Made by a program: the position numbers and the translations under genes. From Glutinoglossum americanum (Eukaryota > Ascomycota > Geoglossomycetes > Geoglossales > Geoglossaceae), in contig JAGHQL010000015.1 in the NCBI GenBank assembly GCA_020080175.1, forward strand, positions 151,887 through 215,886: 64,000 bases of DNA, in the 5' to 3' direction. Below are positions 21,675 to 31,660 of the stretch, piece by piece. Position 1 is the first letter of the stretch; the number at the start of each line of letters is the position of its first letter. The notes under the pieces are model-generated. The model did not search any database, had not been told where the DNA came from, and was given only the letters and a program-made list of their open reading frames with translations.

Positions 21675-23361
21675 ATGCACAAGTCCAGCACCTCGACAAC
21701 CTCGCAACGCAGTGGCGGGGGACTCCTTTCAAAGACAGGATCGCTGTTCGGGACAAGGAACGCTGCTGCACGGAAGTCTTCCACGCAGCGTTCTGCGACA
21801 AGCCGGCCCGGCACAAGCGGTGGTGACAGTTCGACCTACGTGAAAGATCCTGGGTGGCAGGCTTTCGATCCCTTCTCCCCGATTGAAGGGCCTCCCGGGC
21901 TCAGGCGCACAACGTCGACCAGGTCCGCCAAAGATCTTAAGCAAGACTCCACGTCTCGCGGATATAGAGCCAGAACCCCTTCCATAAGTACGGTAGTGGT
22001 CGAAAAGTTGACGGAGGAGGAGCAAACGGCGAACGCCAGTAACAGCCTCACAAACGCCCCCACAACATCCTTACGGCATCGATCTTCGCTTTCCTCTTCT
22101 TCCACGCGCAGAAAGCTATCGATCAGCCGTCAGAAATCAGCCGACAGCTTTCGCGCTTTACTGTCAAAACCCACTCCTGCCAATCCATCCGAGTCCACTC
22201 AGACTAGTCGAGTCCCTGCAGCGACGCTCAATAACCCAATGTTTGCGACTACCACTCAAACAGCCGGGGGGGGGACCTTTGGATTCGGGGTTCACAAAGC
22301 CCCCGAGCCGGGAAAACCTCCAAGTACCTCTCACTCGAACGTTAGTTTTCCAGCCAGCGGTGGGATTGGCCCGGGTGTTCCAGTAGTGGCTACGAATGGT
22401 CTGGCTAGCCCACACGTGGTATATCAACATATCCATGAGATGGCGTCAAAGAGGATATCCACCCTAGATTACCTTAGAAAAGCGTAAGTCTAGGTATTTC
22501 TATTAAACTTTAATCTAAGTCATCCGATAACAGTAGCGCTTATCCGCCTCATCTTGACTCATCTAATTTCCTGTCACTTCATCTCTGACTATATATGACT
22601 AACGCCATCACAGACACGAAGGCCGAGTCTACTGGTTCAACACTCTGCTATTCACTAAACAAGATTTAGCAAAGATATCTTACTTTGACCCCAAGAAACT
22701 CTCCCGTCGCGCAACGAATTATCTTCTTCTCGGCCTATCAATACCCACCATCCTAGACCTTAACTCACAAAACCCGTTAGAATACCTCCGAGCCCTAAAC
22801 GCCCTACTTACCGAGTTCGAGAATTTCCAGCAGGTGCATCCCCCTGATGGTACCATAACATCATCATTATCTAGAGCAAGATTACCTGCCATGTTCAAAC
22901 GCGCCACACATTCCACGGGGGGTAAAGGTCGACGGACAAGCTCAGCAACCGAAATAGGTTTACCGATGACCACCAGTGATTCTGGCGAGATCAAGTCCAT
23001 AGTCAGCGGTATGAGTGCCGCCGGCACAAACTCATCCTTTCCAAGTAACGACCCGGAGCTCCTCCCTGGAGAGGAATACACACACCTCCTTACTCCCTCT
23101 TTACCGTTCGACCCAGACTTTTACGAGACCTTCGCGACGCTGTGCGATGTCCTCATTGATTGCTACACACGCATCATGAATCTTATCAATTCCCCGGCCA
23201 TATGTACGCCTGGAGTGGGCGAGATGTTCACCAAAGCGGACGCGAGGGTTCGGAAAGTGATAGTGGCGGGGGTGGTGAGGGAGTTCGAGGATTGGAGTCG
23301 CACGAGCGTGAAAACAGAGATTGGAGGAGTGGGGAAAGTCGTGTTGGGCGGTTTAATATGA
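21675..23361 (+). CDS. Conserved fungal protein, Ser/Thr-rich N-terminus and helical C-domain
   Basis: Exons 21675-22483 and 22614-23361 encode 518 aa. Residues 1-240 are disordered, rich in Ser, Thr, Arg and Gly (MHKSSTSTTSQRSGGGLLSK). The conserved part begins HIHEMASKRISTLDYLRKA and continues over the 130-nt intron into HEGRVYWFNTLLFTKQDLAK, then SYFDPKKLSRRATNYLLLGL. I recall this block from uncharacterised proteins of many ascomycetes, which supports the splice, but know no function. A helical C-terminal region (TPSLPFDPDFYETFATLCDV) ends near GGVGKVVLGGLI. The start is the first ATG in frame; upstream codons have no ATG. Confidence 0.85.
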
Positions 23362-23963
23362 TTTTCTTCTTCGATGAATGAAAATATGCCCTGAATACCC
23401 TTCTAATGCTGATTACGACTAGAATGTGCGGGCAGGCGTTTTATTGGAGCGGTTTTCTGTGCTCGGAGGCTTAATTTTTTTCTAATATATCAGCCTTCAT
23501 CAGCAACCCCAAGTATGACCTTTTAAATACGGAACTAGAGGGGGGGGGGAGGGGTTCTCTCGAAGGCAGATTGAGAACCCTGGACATTCATCAAGGTCTT
23601 TTGTAAATGGCTCGAAGCTCTATAGACAAACACCGAAGTTGATAATACAGGTAGCTCTGGTATGAACGAGATAGGAACTTTCCTCCTGGCACATACACAC
23701 ACACGAAAAGCCGCGTACGCCTCAGCTCCCGCACAGCAAACCTTTTTTATTTCACGTAAAGACCCGTTAGCCCTTCTAAACCCCCGTATAATAATAAAAA
23801 GAAGAAAAGCAGGCCAAGCAGGTAGATATGCACGCACAGCGAACACCCATAAGAAATATATAAAAAAAGCATGCCGAATCAAACCGGCCAGCACGTGGGG
23901 ATGGTGGGTCTCCTCGAGCCAAACCCGCAGGAGTCACGGATGATGACGAGGGCACCCCCTTCC
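23362..23963. other. Intergenic between convergent genes
   Basis: 3' flanks of the orphan gene on the left and the coiled-coil gene on the right. A short G run lies at 23541-23549 and a CACA tract near 23695-23703. No gene is supported. Confidence 0.4.
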
Positions 23964-24814
23964 TTACATGTCAGATATCAACGTGAGGAATTTCTTCTGC
24001 TGGGTTTTGCGGTGGAGGTCGAGTTCCTAGAGAGAGAAGAGGGGGGTAAGAGAGGGGTTAGCCAAGGCAGAAAGGTGGGGGCTATTTTTTTATTATTTTT
24101 TATTTTATTTTTTTGGGTGTGTGTGTGGTGGTGGGCGGTTATTTCATGGGATAGGGGGGCGGGGCGGGGGCGGTTTGGTGTGCACACCTTCTCACTCTCC
24201 TTCATCACATGAAGCGTGTCTTGCACGCATTGCTTGACTTCTCCCTCCGCGTCCTCGAACGCGTCAGTGGATCCCTGATCCTTCGCGGTCCCCGTCGCCG
24301 CGGCGAAGATGGATGTTAGTTCCTCTTGCACGAGGGTCCATTCGTCCCAGAGTGCGGCGATCTCGGCTTGTTGGGTTTGGATTTGGGACCTGAAGGCTTG
24401 GATGCGTGCGCCGAGGACGAGGGGTTTGGGGGGTGGTTGTTGTTGTTGTTGTTGTTGTTGAGGGGCTTCGTGGTGGTCTTTGGCGGTTACGGTGTAGGTT
24501 TCGGCGGCAAAGGGGGTGAGGAGGTTGGACTTTTGGGCGAGGAGAGTGGTGGAGATGGTGGTGAAGTGGGTTCTTGTAGCTTTGAGGGAGGCGAGGGCGT
24601 TGGTGTGGGACTGAGCGAGCGTGGTGTTGTGGCTGGTAAGGATGTGTGCGCGGGAGGCGGAGACTGCTTTCTTGAAGGCGGAAACGTGAGAGTTAGTGTG
24701 GCCAGGTTTGTTTGGTTTGAAGATCCTGGAGGTGGAGATGGTCTGTTTCGGCTTTCTGGTTGGCTTAGACGGTTTGGCAAGCTTGGGAGGTTTAGATTGG
24801 GCGCGTCGAGCCAT
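23964..24814 (-). CDS. Orphan basic coiled-coil protein with polyglutamine run
   Basis: Exons 24814-24188 and 24026-23964 encode 229 aa. The N-terminus is Lys/Pro-rich (MARRAQSKPPKLAKPSKPTR). The middle is predicted helical (SAFKKAVSASRAHILTSHNT). An uninterrupted Gln run precedes PPPKPLVLGARIQAFRSQIQ and a second helix (QTQQAEIAALWDEWTLVQEE). The 161-nt intron (GTGTGC donor, CTCTAG acceptor) adds a final exon coding ELDLHRKTQQKKFLTLISDM. That exon keeps the frame and a heptad-like pattern, which supports it. I do not recognise a family. The size and basic coiled-coil design would fit a kinetochore or ribosome-assembly accessory factor, but this is a guess. Confidence 0.7.
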
Positions 24815-25076
24815 TGTTGGTGGAAGGGCGCTTGGAAAGCTTCCCGGTACACCAGCTTGGAGAATCGGAGCCTGAGGTGAAGGCGCGAGAACCAGATTGT
24901 ACCCGTTCTCGTTAAAGCTGTAGACTAGGGCAAGCAACCCTAAGGCCTACTCTTGACGCAGAAACGTTCAATCGCGGTTTGTAGAGGTGATAGCTGTCAA
25001 AAATGCGGTAAAAAACCTGTTTTACATTACTGCCAGTATGTATGTACATTCGCACCAGATCCTAACGCCTCGCGCT

Positions 25077-25700
25077 CTAAGTGTCACTCGGGGCCTCTGC
25101 TGCGACGAGGACCTTTGCGTCCTCGAGCAGCTTCGCCAATTCCCCGTTTTGATGCATTGACACGAGGATATCGCACCCGCCAATGAAGTTCTTATCGACG
25201 TAGAGCTGCGGTATCGTCGGCCAGTCTGAAAACTCCTTGATGCCTTTTACCAAAACTCAATCAGCGATTGCGCGGCCATAACGAAATTCCAAGCCATCGT
25301 GCACAGGGCGCCCACCTTGTCTCAATTCCGCATCCTCCAGCACGTTAAACGCGGTAAACTTAGCCGGGTCCACGCCTTGCAAACCAAGAATCTGGATGCT
25401 AGCTCGCGAGAAGCCGCACTGCGGCGTCTCTGGAGTCCCCTTCATGAATAGAACGACAGGTGCAGACGCAACAGCCTTCTCGATGGCATGCCTAGTTTCT
25501 GTGGAGAGGAAACGGAATGCAAGCGGTGTCAGGCGGGCAAAGGGGTGGAGAGGATTCGGGGGGACGCGCGGTCGAATGGCCGGTGACGTATGGCGAAAAA
25601 ACTTTTATTTTGGTATTAGTAGGAAGGAGTCGCGGCCTGCATGCAGCTGGTTTGATGGGGGCCGACTACGCACCGGCGAGACAGCTCTGGACAGCATCAT
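25077..25700 (-). CDS. GRX5: Mitochondrial monothiol glutaredoxin
   Basis: Exons 25700-25674, 25601-25316 and 25243-25077 encode 159 aa. Grx5 passes [2Fe-2S] clusters from the ISC scaffold to recipient proteins in the mitochondrial matrix. The active site CGFS is at 71-74 in [40 protein letters not shown] joins [16 protein letters not shown] across the second intron, and GGCDIL follows. Residues 1-43 form an Arg-rich presequence ending FRFLSTE. Exon 1 is only 27 nt and codes MMLSRAVSP. Both 72-nt introns end in AAAAG; the first has a perfect CTACTAATAC branch point. The core is certain, the first exon somewhat less so. Confidence 0.94.
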
Positions 25701-26163
25701 AGGAAGACAATAGGGTTCGGGAGGATTATTGGAGACTTGACTCGAGGGTAAACTCCGTGTAATCAGCACTACGACAATTCAGCTTGCAAGAAAAACAAAA
25801 AAATAGCCAGAAGCGATGGGGGACGCGGTGCCAAGACAGGAGAGACAAGCGGTGGCCAAACCGCGCGGCGAATCATGGATGTTTCAGTCAGTTTCAGTGA
25901 GATGCGAAAATCCAGTACTTACGGCGCAGAGGGCGACGGCGCAAGAGAAGTCCAGCGCGCAGAACTCCCTGCGTACATACAGAGGTCCAGAACTCAGAGG
26001 CGTTGTCCTCCTGATTAATGACAACGTCCGAAGGGGGTTTGACCAGGTATAAAATCACGTCAGCAGAACCCAGAACATACTCTCTACTCCCTACTCCCTA
26101 CTCTCTCACTCTCCCTCTCTCCCTCTCTCTTTCTCTCTCTCATCAGCAGGCTGCATTATCTCC
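25701..26163. promoter_or_regulatory. Divergent promoter region of GRX5 and the PPC decarboxylase gene
   Basis: A 463-bp outward-facing spacer. The 60 bp before the right-hand ATG are an almost pure C/T tract (about 26091-26143) ending in TCATCAGCAG. Such CT-boxes are common just upstream of transcription starts in filamentous fungi. Confidence 0.5.
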
Positions 26164-26928
26164 ATGTCAAATAGCACAATGTTCAATCCAGGAGTCGCTC
26201 TACCCGCTCGTCACCCCGCCAGCATCTCTACCCCTCTCGTCGCCGAGGAGTACGCGAACGATGGAAAACACCACCTTCTTCTATGCGCCAGCGGCTCCGT
26301 CGCAACCATCAAGCTACCCCACATCGTCCAAGCGCTCTCTCACCACCGAAATCTCTCTATTCGAATCCTCCTCACTAAATCCGCCGAGAAGTTCCTCGAC
26401 GGCCAGAGCCGAGAACAACCTCCTGCCAAATCCTTGAACCTATTCACAAACGTCGACGGCGTCTACCACGACGAGGATGAATGGAACCGCCCTTGGACCA
26501 GAGGCGGCGGAATTCTCCATATTGAGTTGCGTAGGTGGTGCGATCTGATGGTCATCGCGCCACTGTCTGCGAATTCAATGGCGAAGATTGTGGGCGGCCT
26601 AGCTGATAACCTCCTCACGTCAGTAGTCCGAGCGTGGGACACGACCGGGGAGATGCAATTGGGCCAGATTCCGAAGCGGATCGTCGTCGCGCCGGCCATG
26701 AACACCGCAATGTGGAAACACCCTGTTACGAGGAAGCACATTAGAGTTCTCGAAGACGAATGGGGAGTCGATGGGCACGGAACCGGCTGGATCGAGGTTC
26801 TGAGGCCTATCGAGAAAGAATTGGCATGTGGCGGCGTTGGGGACGGCGCCATGCGGGAATGGGGAGACATCGTCAAGCTGATCGAGTTGAGATTGGGCTT
26901 GAACGAAGACTGGGGTTGCGACGACTAG
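26164..26928 (+). CDS. Phosphopantothenoylcysteine decarboxylase/Hal3-family flavoprotein
   Basis: A single exon of 254 aa. The family uses FMN to decarboxylate phosphopantothenoylcysteine in coenzyme A synthesis; yeast Hal3/Vhs3/Cab3 members also inhibit the Ppz1 phosphatase. All three catalytic motifs are visible: His119 in ILHIELRRWCD, Asn180 in VVAPAMNTAMWKH, and Cys222 in ELACGGVGDGAM. FMN-binding segments HLLLCASGSVATIKLPH and VIAPLSANSMAKIVGGLADN are present. With His, Asn and Cys in one chain it may act as a homotrimer, unlike the split yeast trimer. It lacks the long acidic tail of yeast Hal3. The first ATG is chosen; a second at residue 6 is possible. Confidence 0.93.
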   Translation: MSNSTMFNPGVALPARHPASISTPLVAEEYANDGKHHLLLCASGSVATIKLPHIVQALSHHRNLSIRILLTKSAEKFLDGQSREQPPAKSLNLFTNVDGVYHDEDEWNRPWTRGGGILHIELRRWCDLMVIAPLSANSMAKIVGGLADNLLTSVVRAWDTTGEMQLGQIPKRIVVAPAMNTAMWKHPVTRKHIRVLEDEWGVDGHGTGWIEVLRPIEKELACGGVGDGAMREWGDIVKLIELRLGLNEDWGCDD

Positions 26929-28002
26929 AGACGCAGGTGTCCATCCCGGAGAGGCACCGGGACCCGACAATCTACGGGTTCCTCTCTGGGTCTCGCATCT
27001 CGGACACTTGGGAAAACACTCCCATCGACTCCTCGCGGGCCGAGAGGCACTTGTCCTTAACGAACAGAAATGAAACGAAACGAAACGGAACGGAACGAAA
27101 TCCCCGGGGATCTAGAAAAGCCGACATGGTCAGTCGCTACAATTTTACCTACGAATCGCGAGTACTAGGTATGGTGTTTTTCTTGGTTTGAGGCGTGGTG
27201 TATGTATGTATGTACAAGGGTGGCGGCGGTAGCAGGACAACCCCCTCCACGAACACAACGGTAGCCTTCCCCCTGAGCCGGCGCGGGTTTTCTCTTTTTC
27301 TTTCTTCTTCTTCTTCCCTTCTTCCCCTAGAGCGGAACCCATCCTCCCCCCGTTTAGATAGGGAGGAGGGGGGGGGGGGGGGGTGTGACATGTATAAATC
27401 CGAATCCACCTGTATTGTCCTACGAATAAATAAAAATCCAATGGGGATGACATCATGGCACTCCACGCACAACTAACACAAAACGAGTGACGTCTCCGGG
27501 AACCCTCCTCCTTTCTTTAATAGATAGCAACAGCCGCGGTGGTCGGAATTCCCAAAAAAAAAAAAAAAGAATGCGAGCAAGCAAGGGGACGCTTGTAATA
27601 ACAGCCAGCCCTAACTCGCCCCGCCTCGAAGCTCCGGAGCAGGGAAGGAGGGAGGGGGTTGGTATGTACACGTCCATTCCACGGTCCCTTCATTTCGGGT
27701 GGGGATCAAGGGGGGGTCTAGGAGCTACCACGTACCCAGCATGCCCCCCCGCTAGAGAGCGTACAGCGATCCGGCGAGCGTACGGGTCTCTCCCTCAGCC
27801 ATGCGGGATGCGAGGTGTGATAGAGCTTTTTTTTTTTATTTTTAAGGAATAAATGCTAGAGGACCGGGAAAAAAGAGTAAGAAAAAAATTTTTTTTTTTT
27901 TCAAACTAAGGGGGAATAAAGATCACCTCCGGATATGCTTAGCGGTGAGCGAGATGAAATGGAATATATACCGTCCCCCCCCCCATCGCGCGCTACACGC
28001 AA
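26929..28002. other. Intergenic, rich in simple sequence
   Basis: Between convergent genes. It carries AACGA/AACGG pentamer repeats (about 27061-27100), an uninterrupted G run near 27368-27382, A runs near 27555-27569 and T/A runs near 27827-27902. Open frames here follow those runs and are not credible genes. Confidence 0.5.
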
Positions 28003-29424
28003 TCACGCCCCACCCGTCTCCTCCTCCTCTTCAATATCCTCATCAACCACAACCCCCCACTCGTGCTCCACCCGCCCAAACATGATATCCCCCAACCACG
28101 CCTTGATCCTCGCCGCATACCCCCCCGCCCCGGGAACGGGGATATCCAGATCCCTCCCCTGAAAGCAAATAGTCGACACGGGCGCGATGAAATACTTTTT
28201 TTCCCCGCACCAGTCAGCCCCACGCACCGGGAATTAAAAAAGGAAAAAAAAAAAAAGGGGGGGGGGGGAAATGATAGGGGGAAGACATACCGCGGTCCCC
28301 GCCGCAAACGCCTCGACGACCCTCCCCTCCTCCACCGCCTCCACCACCTCCCGCATGCCAAACGCCCTCTCCACGACCGCGACGCCCTCCCCGCCCAACC
28401 GGGCCCTCGCGAGCTCCAGCACGCACCCCCGCGTGACCCCGGCGAGTATCAGCCCCATGTCCAGCGCGGCGGTGACCATCTCGACGCGGCCGCCGCGCTC
28501 GGGGCGCGCGCGCCACACGACGAAGAAGTTGCTCGCGCCGGCCTCGGTGACGAGGTGGTCGGGCCCGAACAGCCACAGGACCTGGTCGTAGCCGCGGGAC
28601 TGCGCGTGCGAGTGCTGCGGCAGCGAGGGGCCGTAGTTGGCGCCGATCTTGGAGGCGCCGAAGCCGGTGGGCCAGGCGCGGGTGGCGGTTGGGGGGGAGG
28701 CGAGGAGTTTGAGGCCGGTGGCCGCGGGGGGTTTGGTGGGGGTGGGGGTTGGGGTTGGGGCTGGGGTTGGTAGGGCGCGCGGGTCGTCGAGCGAGGGGAG
28801 GAAACAGGCGATTATGAACAGCAGGGCTTCCTTGGGGGGCTGCATGCCCAGCGCGGGGTGCGTGGCGATGAGCGTGGGGCGGATGTAGATGAAGGCGCCG
28901 GGGCGGGCGGGTGGGACCCACTTCGGGCCCTCGACGCGCACGAGCGCCTTGATGAGCTTCTCGAGCTCGGCCGGGTCGAAGGCGGGCAGCGTGACGCGGG
29001 CGGCGCTGGCGAGCATGCGTGCGCAGTTCCGGTCCGGGCGGAAGAGCCGTAGGCGCCCGTCGTGGCCGCGGTAGGCCTTCAGGCCTTCGAAGCACGATGT
29101 TGAGTAGTGCAGCACGCTGGCGGTCGGGGAGAGGGTCAGCGGGGCGTAGGGCTGGAGGTGCGGTGCGGACCAGCCGGCGTGGGCGGTCCAGGCGCTGGTT
29201 ATCATGTGGTCGGTGCAGGTGGACTGGGAGGCGACTTCCGGGGAGTTGGGGAGGGGGACGGGGCGGGGGGTGGTTGTGGGGGTGAAGCGGAGGAGGGAGG
29301 CGTCGAGGTCGGGAGTAGTGGTGCCGTTTGTGGTGTTGGGGAGGGACTTTGAGGGGAGGAGACGGTCGGGGGATAGCTGGGGAGGATCGCCGAGAGACGG
29401 CCTGGCAGTCGCCGAGGGTGACAT
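28003..29424 (-). CDS. Branched-chain amino acid aminotransferase (PLP fold IV)
   Basis: Exons 29424-28291 and 28194-28003 encode 441 aa. The enzyme exchanges the amino group between Leu, Ile or Val and 2-oxoglutarate using pyridoxal phosphate. Visible motifs: LHYSTSCFEGLKAYRG, LFRPDRNCARML, FIYIRPTLIAT, the PLP lysine Lys259 in GASKIGANYG, TEAGASNFFVVW, LILAGVTRGCVLELA and AAGTAYFIAPVSTI. A Pro/Thr-rich insert (PTPAPTPTPTPTKPP) sits before the PLP lysine. The 96-nt intron ends in AAG after a G/T/A-rich tract; GTA-YFIAPV conservation fixes it. Exon 1 is much more GC-rich than its neighbours. No ATG-started presequence was found, so it may be cytosolic or an upstream exon is missed. Confidence 0.92.
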
Positions 29425-31660
29425 GTCTGGGGAGGTTTTCTGAACACCCGCCAGAAAGAAAACCCTCGAGGGGAAAAAGTAAAAAAAGAAAAAAGAAGAG
29501 GATATTCCGTGATCCCCAGCCAGACAGACAAACCAACCACTACTACGAACTGAATGAATCCTTTTTCTTTTTTTCCCCTTCCTCACAAAAAATCACGTGT
29601 AACAATGGGTATTTTCTGTTGAATCTCTCGCCACACAGCAGCAACAACAACGGCAAAAGTCAAGATACAAAAAACAAAAGTCCTTGGCCAGTTATATGGT
29701 AATAATAATAATAATGATAATAAAGAAAAAAAATGTTCCAGGGCCTTTCTTTCTTTTCCCCTTCCTCTCCTTTTCCCTTCCCTTTCCCCTCTTTTCTCCC
29801 AATCGGATTCAAGTGGTCCGAGTAGTTCGTAGTTCCAAGTTCCAAGTTCCGAGTCCCAAGTCCCAAGTCCAAGTCTTGTAGGGAAAAGAGAGGCAATGAG
29901 GGTAGTGGTAGTGGTAAGTAGGCAAGTAGCACACCCACGCCTTTTAAACAAAGCCTCTCTCCCAAACCCCCCCTCTCCCTCTCTCTATTCTCCTCGCCAC
30001 CCGCGCGCTCCGACATCGCGCCATCTGCGTAACGCGCGCCCTTCGCGACGACCGGGTCACCCGGTCCCCGCATATATACTTTTATCTTCTTTCCCTTACG
30101 TCTGAGATTCCCTCCCTCCCCTCGTGTCACCGGATGCATGACATCGACGACGGGGCGTTCCCCTCGTACCTGGGCTAGGGGCGCTCTCTCTCACCGCCCC
30201 GACCATACATCGTCATCACCATCAGCCTTTCAATCGTCATGAGGGCAAATAGACTGGCTGGATGGCGATTGGGATTGGAATTGGGGGACGTGGTGATGTG
30301 ATGCGGTTTGTTTACTGGGTCGGAACTCGGAGAAGGGGCCGTGGGTAACCGGGTGTAACCGTGCGGGTTTTCCTGCTTGGCGGGTTCTTCTTCTTGGCCT
30401 CTGTCGCCCGTAGAAGCGCCTACAGCGCATACCGAAAACGGGCATGAGGCACGCTCTCTAACCGGTGGAGCGCCCGGTGCATGCGTAACCACGCAACACG
30501 CATACGTGATAGAACGCCGGTCCGTCCCCAATTCGACGCCCTTCGCCAACAACAACGCGAATAGCATCCCGTATGTACGTAAAAAAACCGGAATCCTCAA
30601 CACAAAAAAAAAAAAAAACATGAGGCGATGGAGAAGTCCGGAGGGTGAGGGAATAGATAGCCAAAACGGGGATTTGTTTTTTTTTTTATTTTTTTATTTT
30701 TATGTTTTTGGTCTCGGGATGCGGAATGCTGCACCAACCCACCTCCTCCAACCCGCGTGTGACGTTGTACTTGGGGGGTAGACGAAAGTCTCTGCCTAGC
30801 AACCATACATTCGCTTGCGCGTTGCTGGGCAGAGACTTACCCTCGCCCCCCAAGTACACGCCGGCGATTTCGTGGCGGGAGGCGGCATACATATGACGAG
30901 CCACGACGGAGAGGGCTTTTGCATCCCGAGTACTCTTTCTCTCTCTCTCTCTCTCTCGCTACTAGATACTGTACATACACCCATACACGTGACGGGCTGG
31001 TGCGGGATATGTGAGCGAGCAGGTAGTTAGATTGCAAAGACCCCGAATTTCTTCACTCTCCTCCCTCGCCTTGGTGGGACGGCCAAAGTACACGTCGTGC
31101 AGAGTGGTGCGCGTATGTATGTACGCTGTGGTTAAGTAGCTTGTACCCGCCGCTTCCAGGCACCGTGCATGCATGCGATACCATACGATACGATGCGATA
31201 CGATACGATACGTGAGCGGGAACCAAGTGACCCCGTCATCCATCGCATCCCGCTAAGCAATCAGCCGTCGGGAAAGATGCATGAAAAAGGATACCATGTT
31301 GGAGGGGACGTAAAGGTTGTATTGTTATTTTCTTTGGATTTTTTCATGTGTTTATCCATCGGGTGGATCTTCTCGGGCGGTGTGAGAGCCAAGACGATGA
31401 ATGCGCGTTGGATGGTGGCATTTCTGTGGAATGAATATTCTTCATGTCTATGGTAGATATGCAGTTGGTGGGTGATAATAATAATGGCCAACTCGACAAG
31501 CTAAGATGGACCTGCGGTGGTGTGATGCGGTGTGGATATTTTTGCCTGGTGGTTTATATGGTACTGGTGTGAGATAAGGTGTAGACCTAAAACGCCCCCC
31601 CCAGAAATAAAAAGATGGAAATAAGAAAAAGAAAAATGAAATCTGGGAAAGCCTATCCAC
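29425..31660. other. Repeat-rich intergenic region
   Basis: A 2.2-kb gap. It contains a C/T tract before the aminotransferase start region, AAT triplets (29698-29722), a degenerate 7-bp GTTCCAA/GTCCCAA array (29828-29873), an A run near 30605-30619, the hairpin at 30767-30857, a CT microsatellite (30934-30957) and a CGATA pentamer array (31178-31210). No open frame in it has family support. Confidence 0.55.
30767..30857. repeat. Long imperfect inverted repeat: 37-nt arms, 17-nt loop
   Basis: The left arm 30767-30803 and right arm 30821-30857 pair as 12 bp (GTACTTGGGGGG), a 7x7 internal mismatch loop, 11 bp (AAGTCTCTGCC), one mismatch and 6 bp (AGCAAC). The loop is 30804-30820. With a one-base bulge, outer pairing may extend slightly. 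It could be a small MITE-like element, a non-coding RNA hairpin or a protein-binding cruciform. Confidence 0.88.

Noticed and set aside
28063-28773. 236-codon plus-strand frame opposite the aminotransferase
   Set aside because: It is a shadow of the GC-rich aminotransferase exon, which carries all family motifs on the minus strand.
28214-29536. 440-codon minus-strand frame offset from the aminotransferase
   Set aside because: Pro/Arg-rich shadow frame caused by high GC content; the correct frame has the PLP lysine and substrate motifs.
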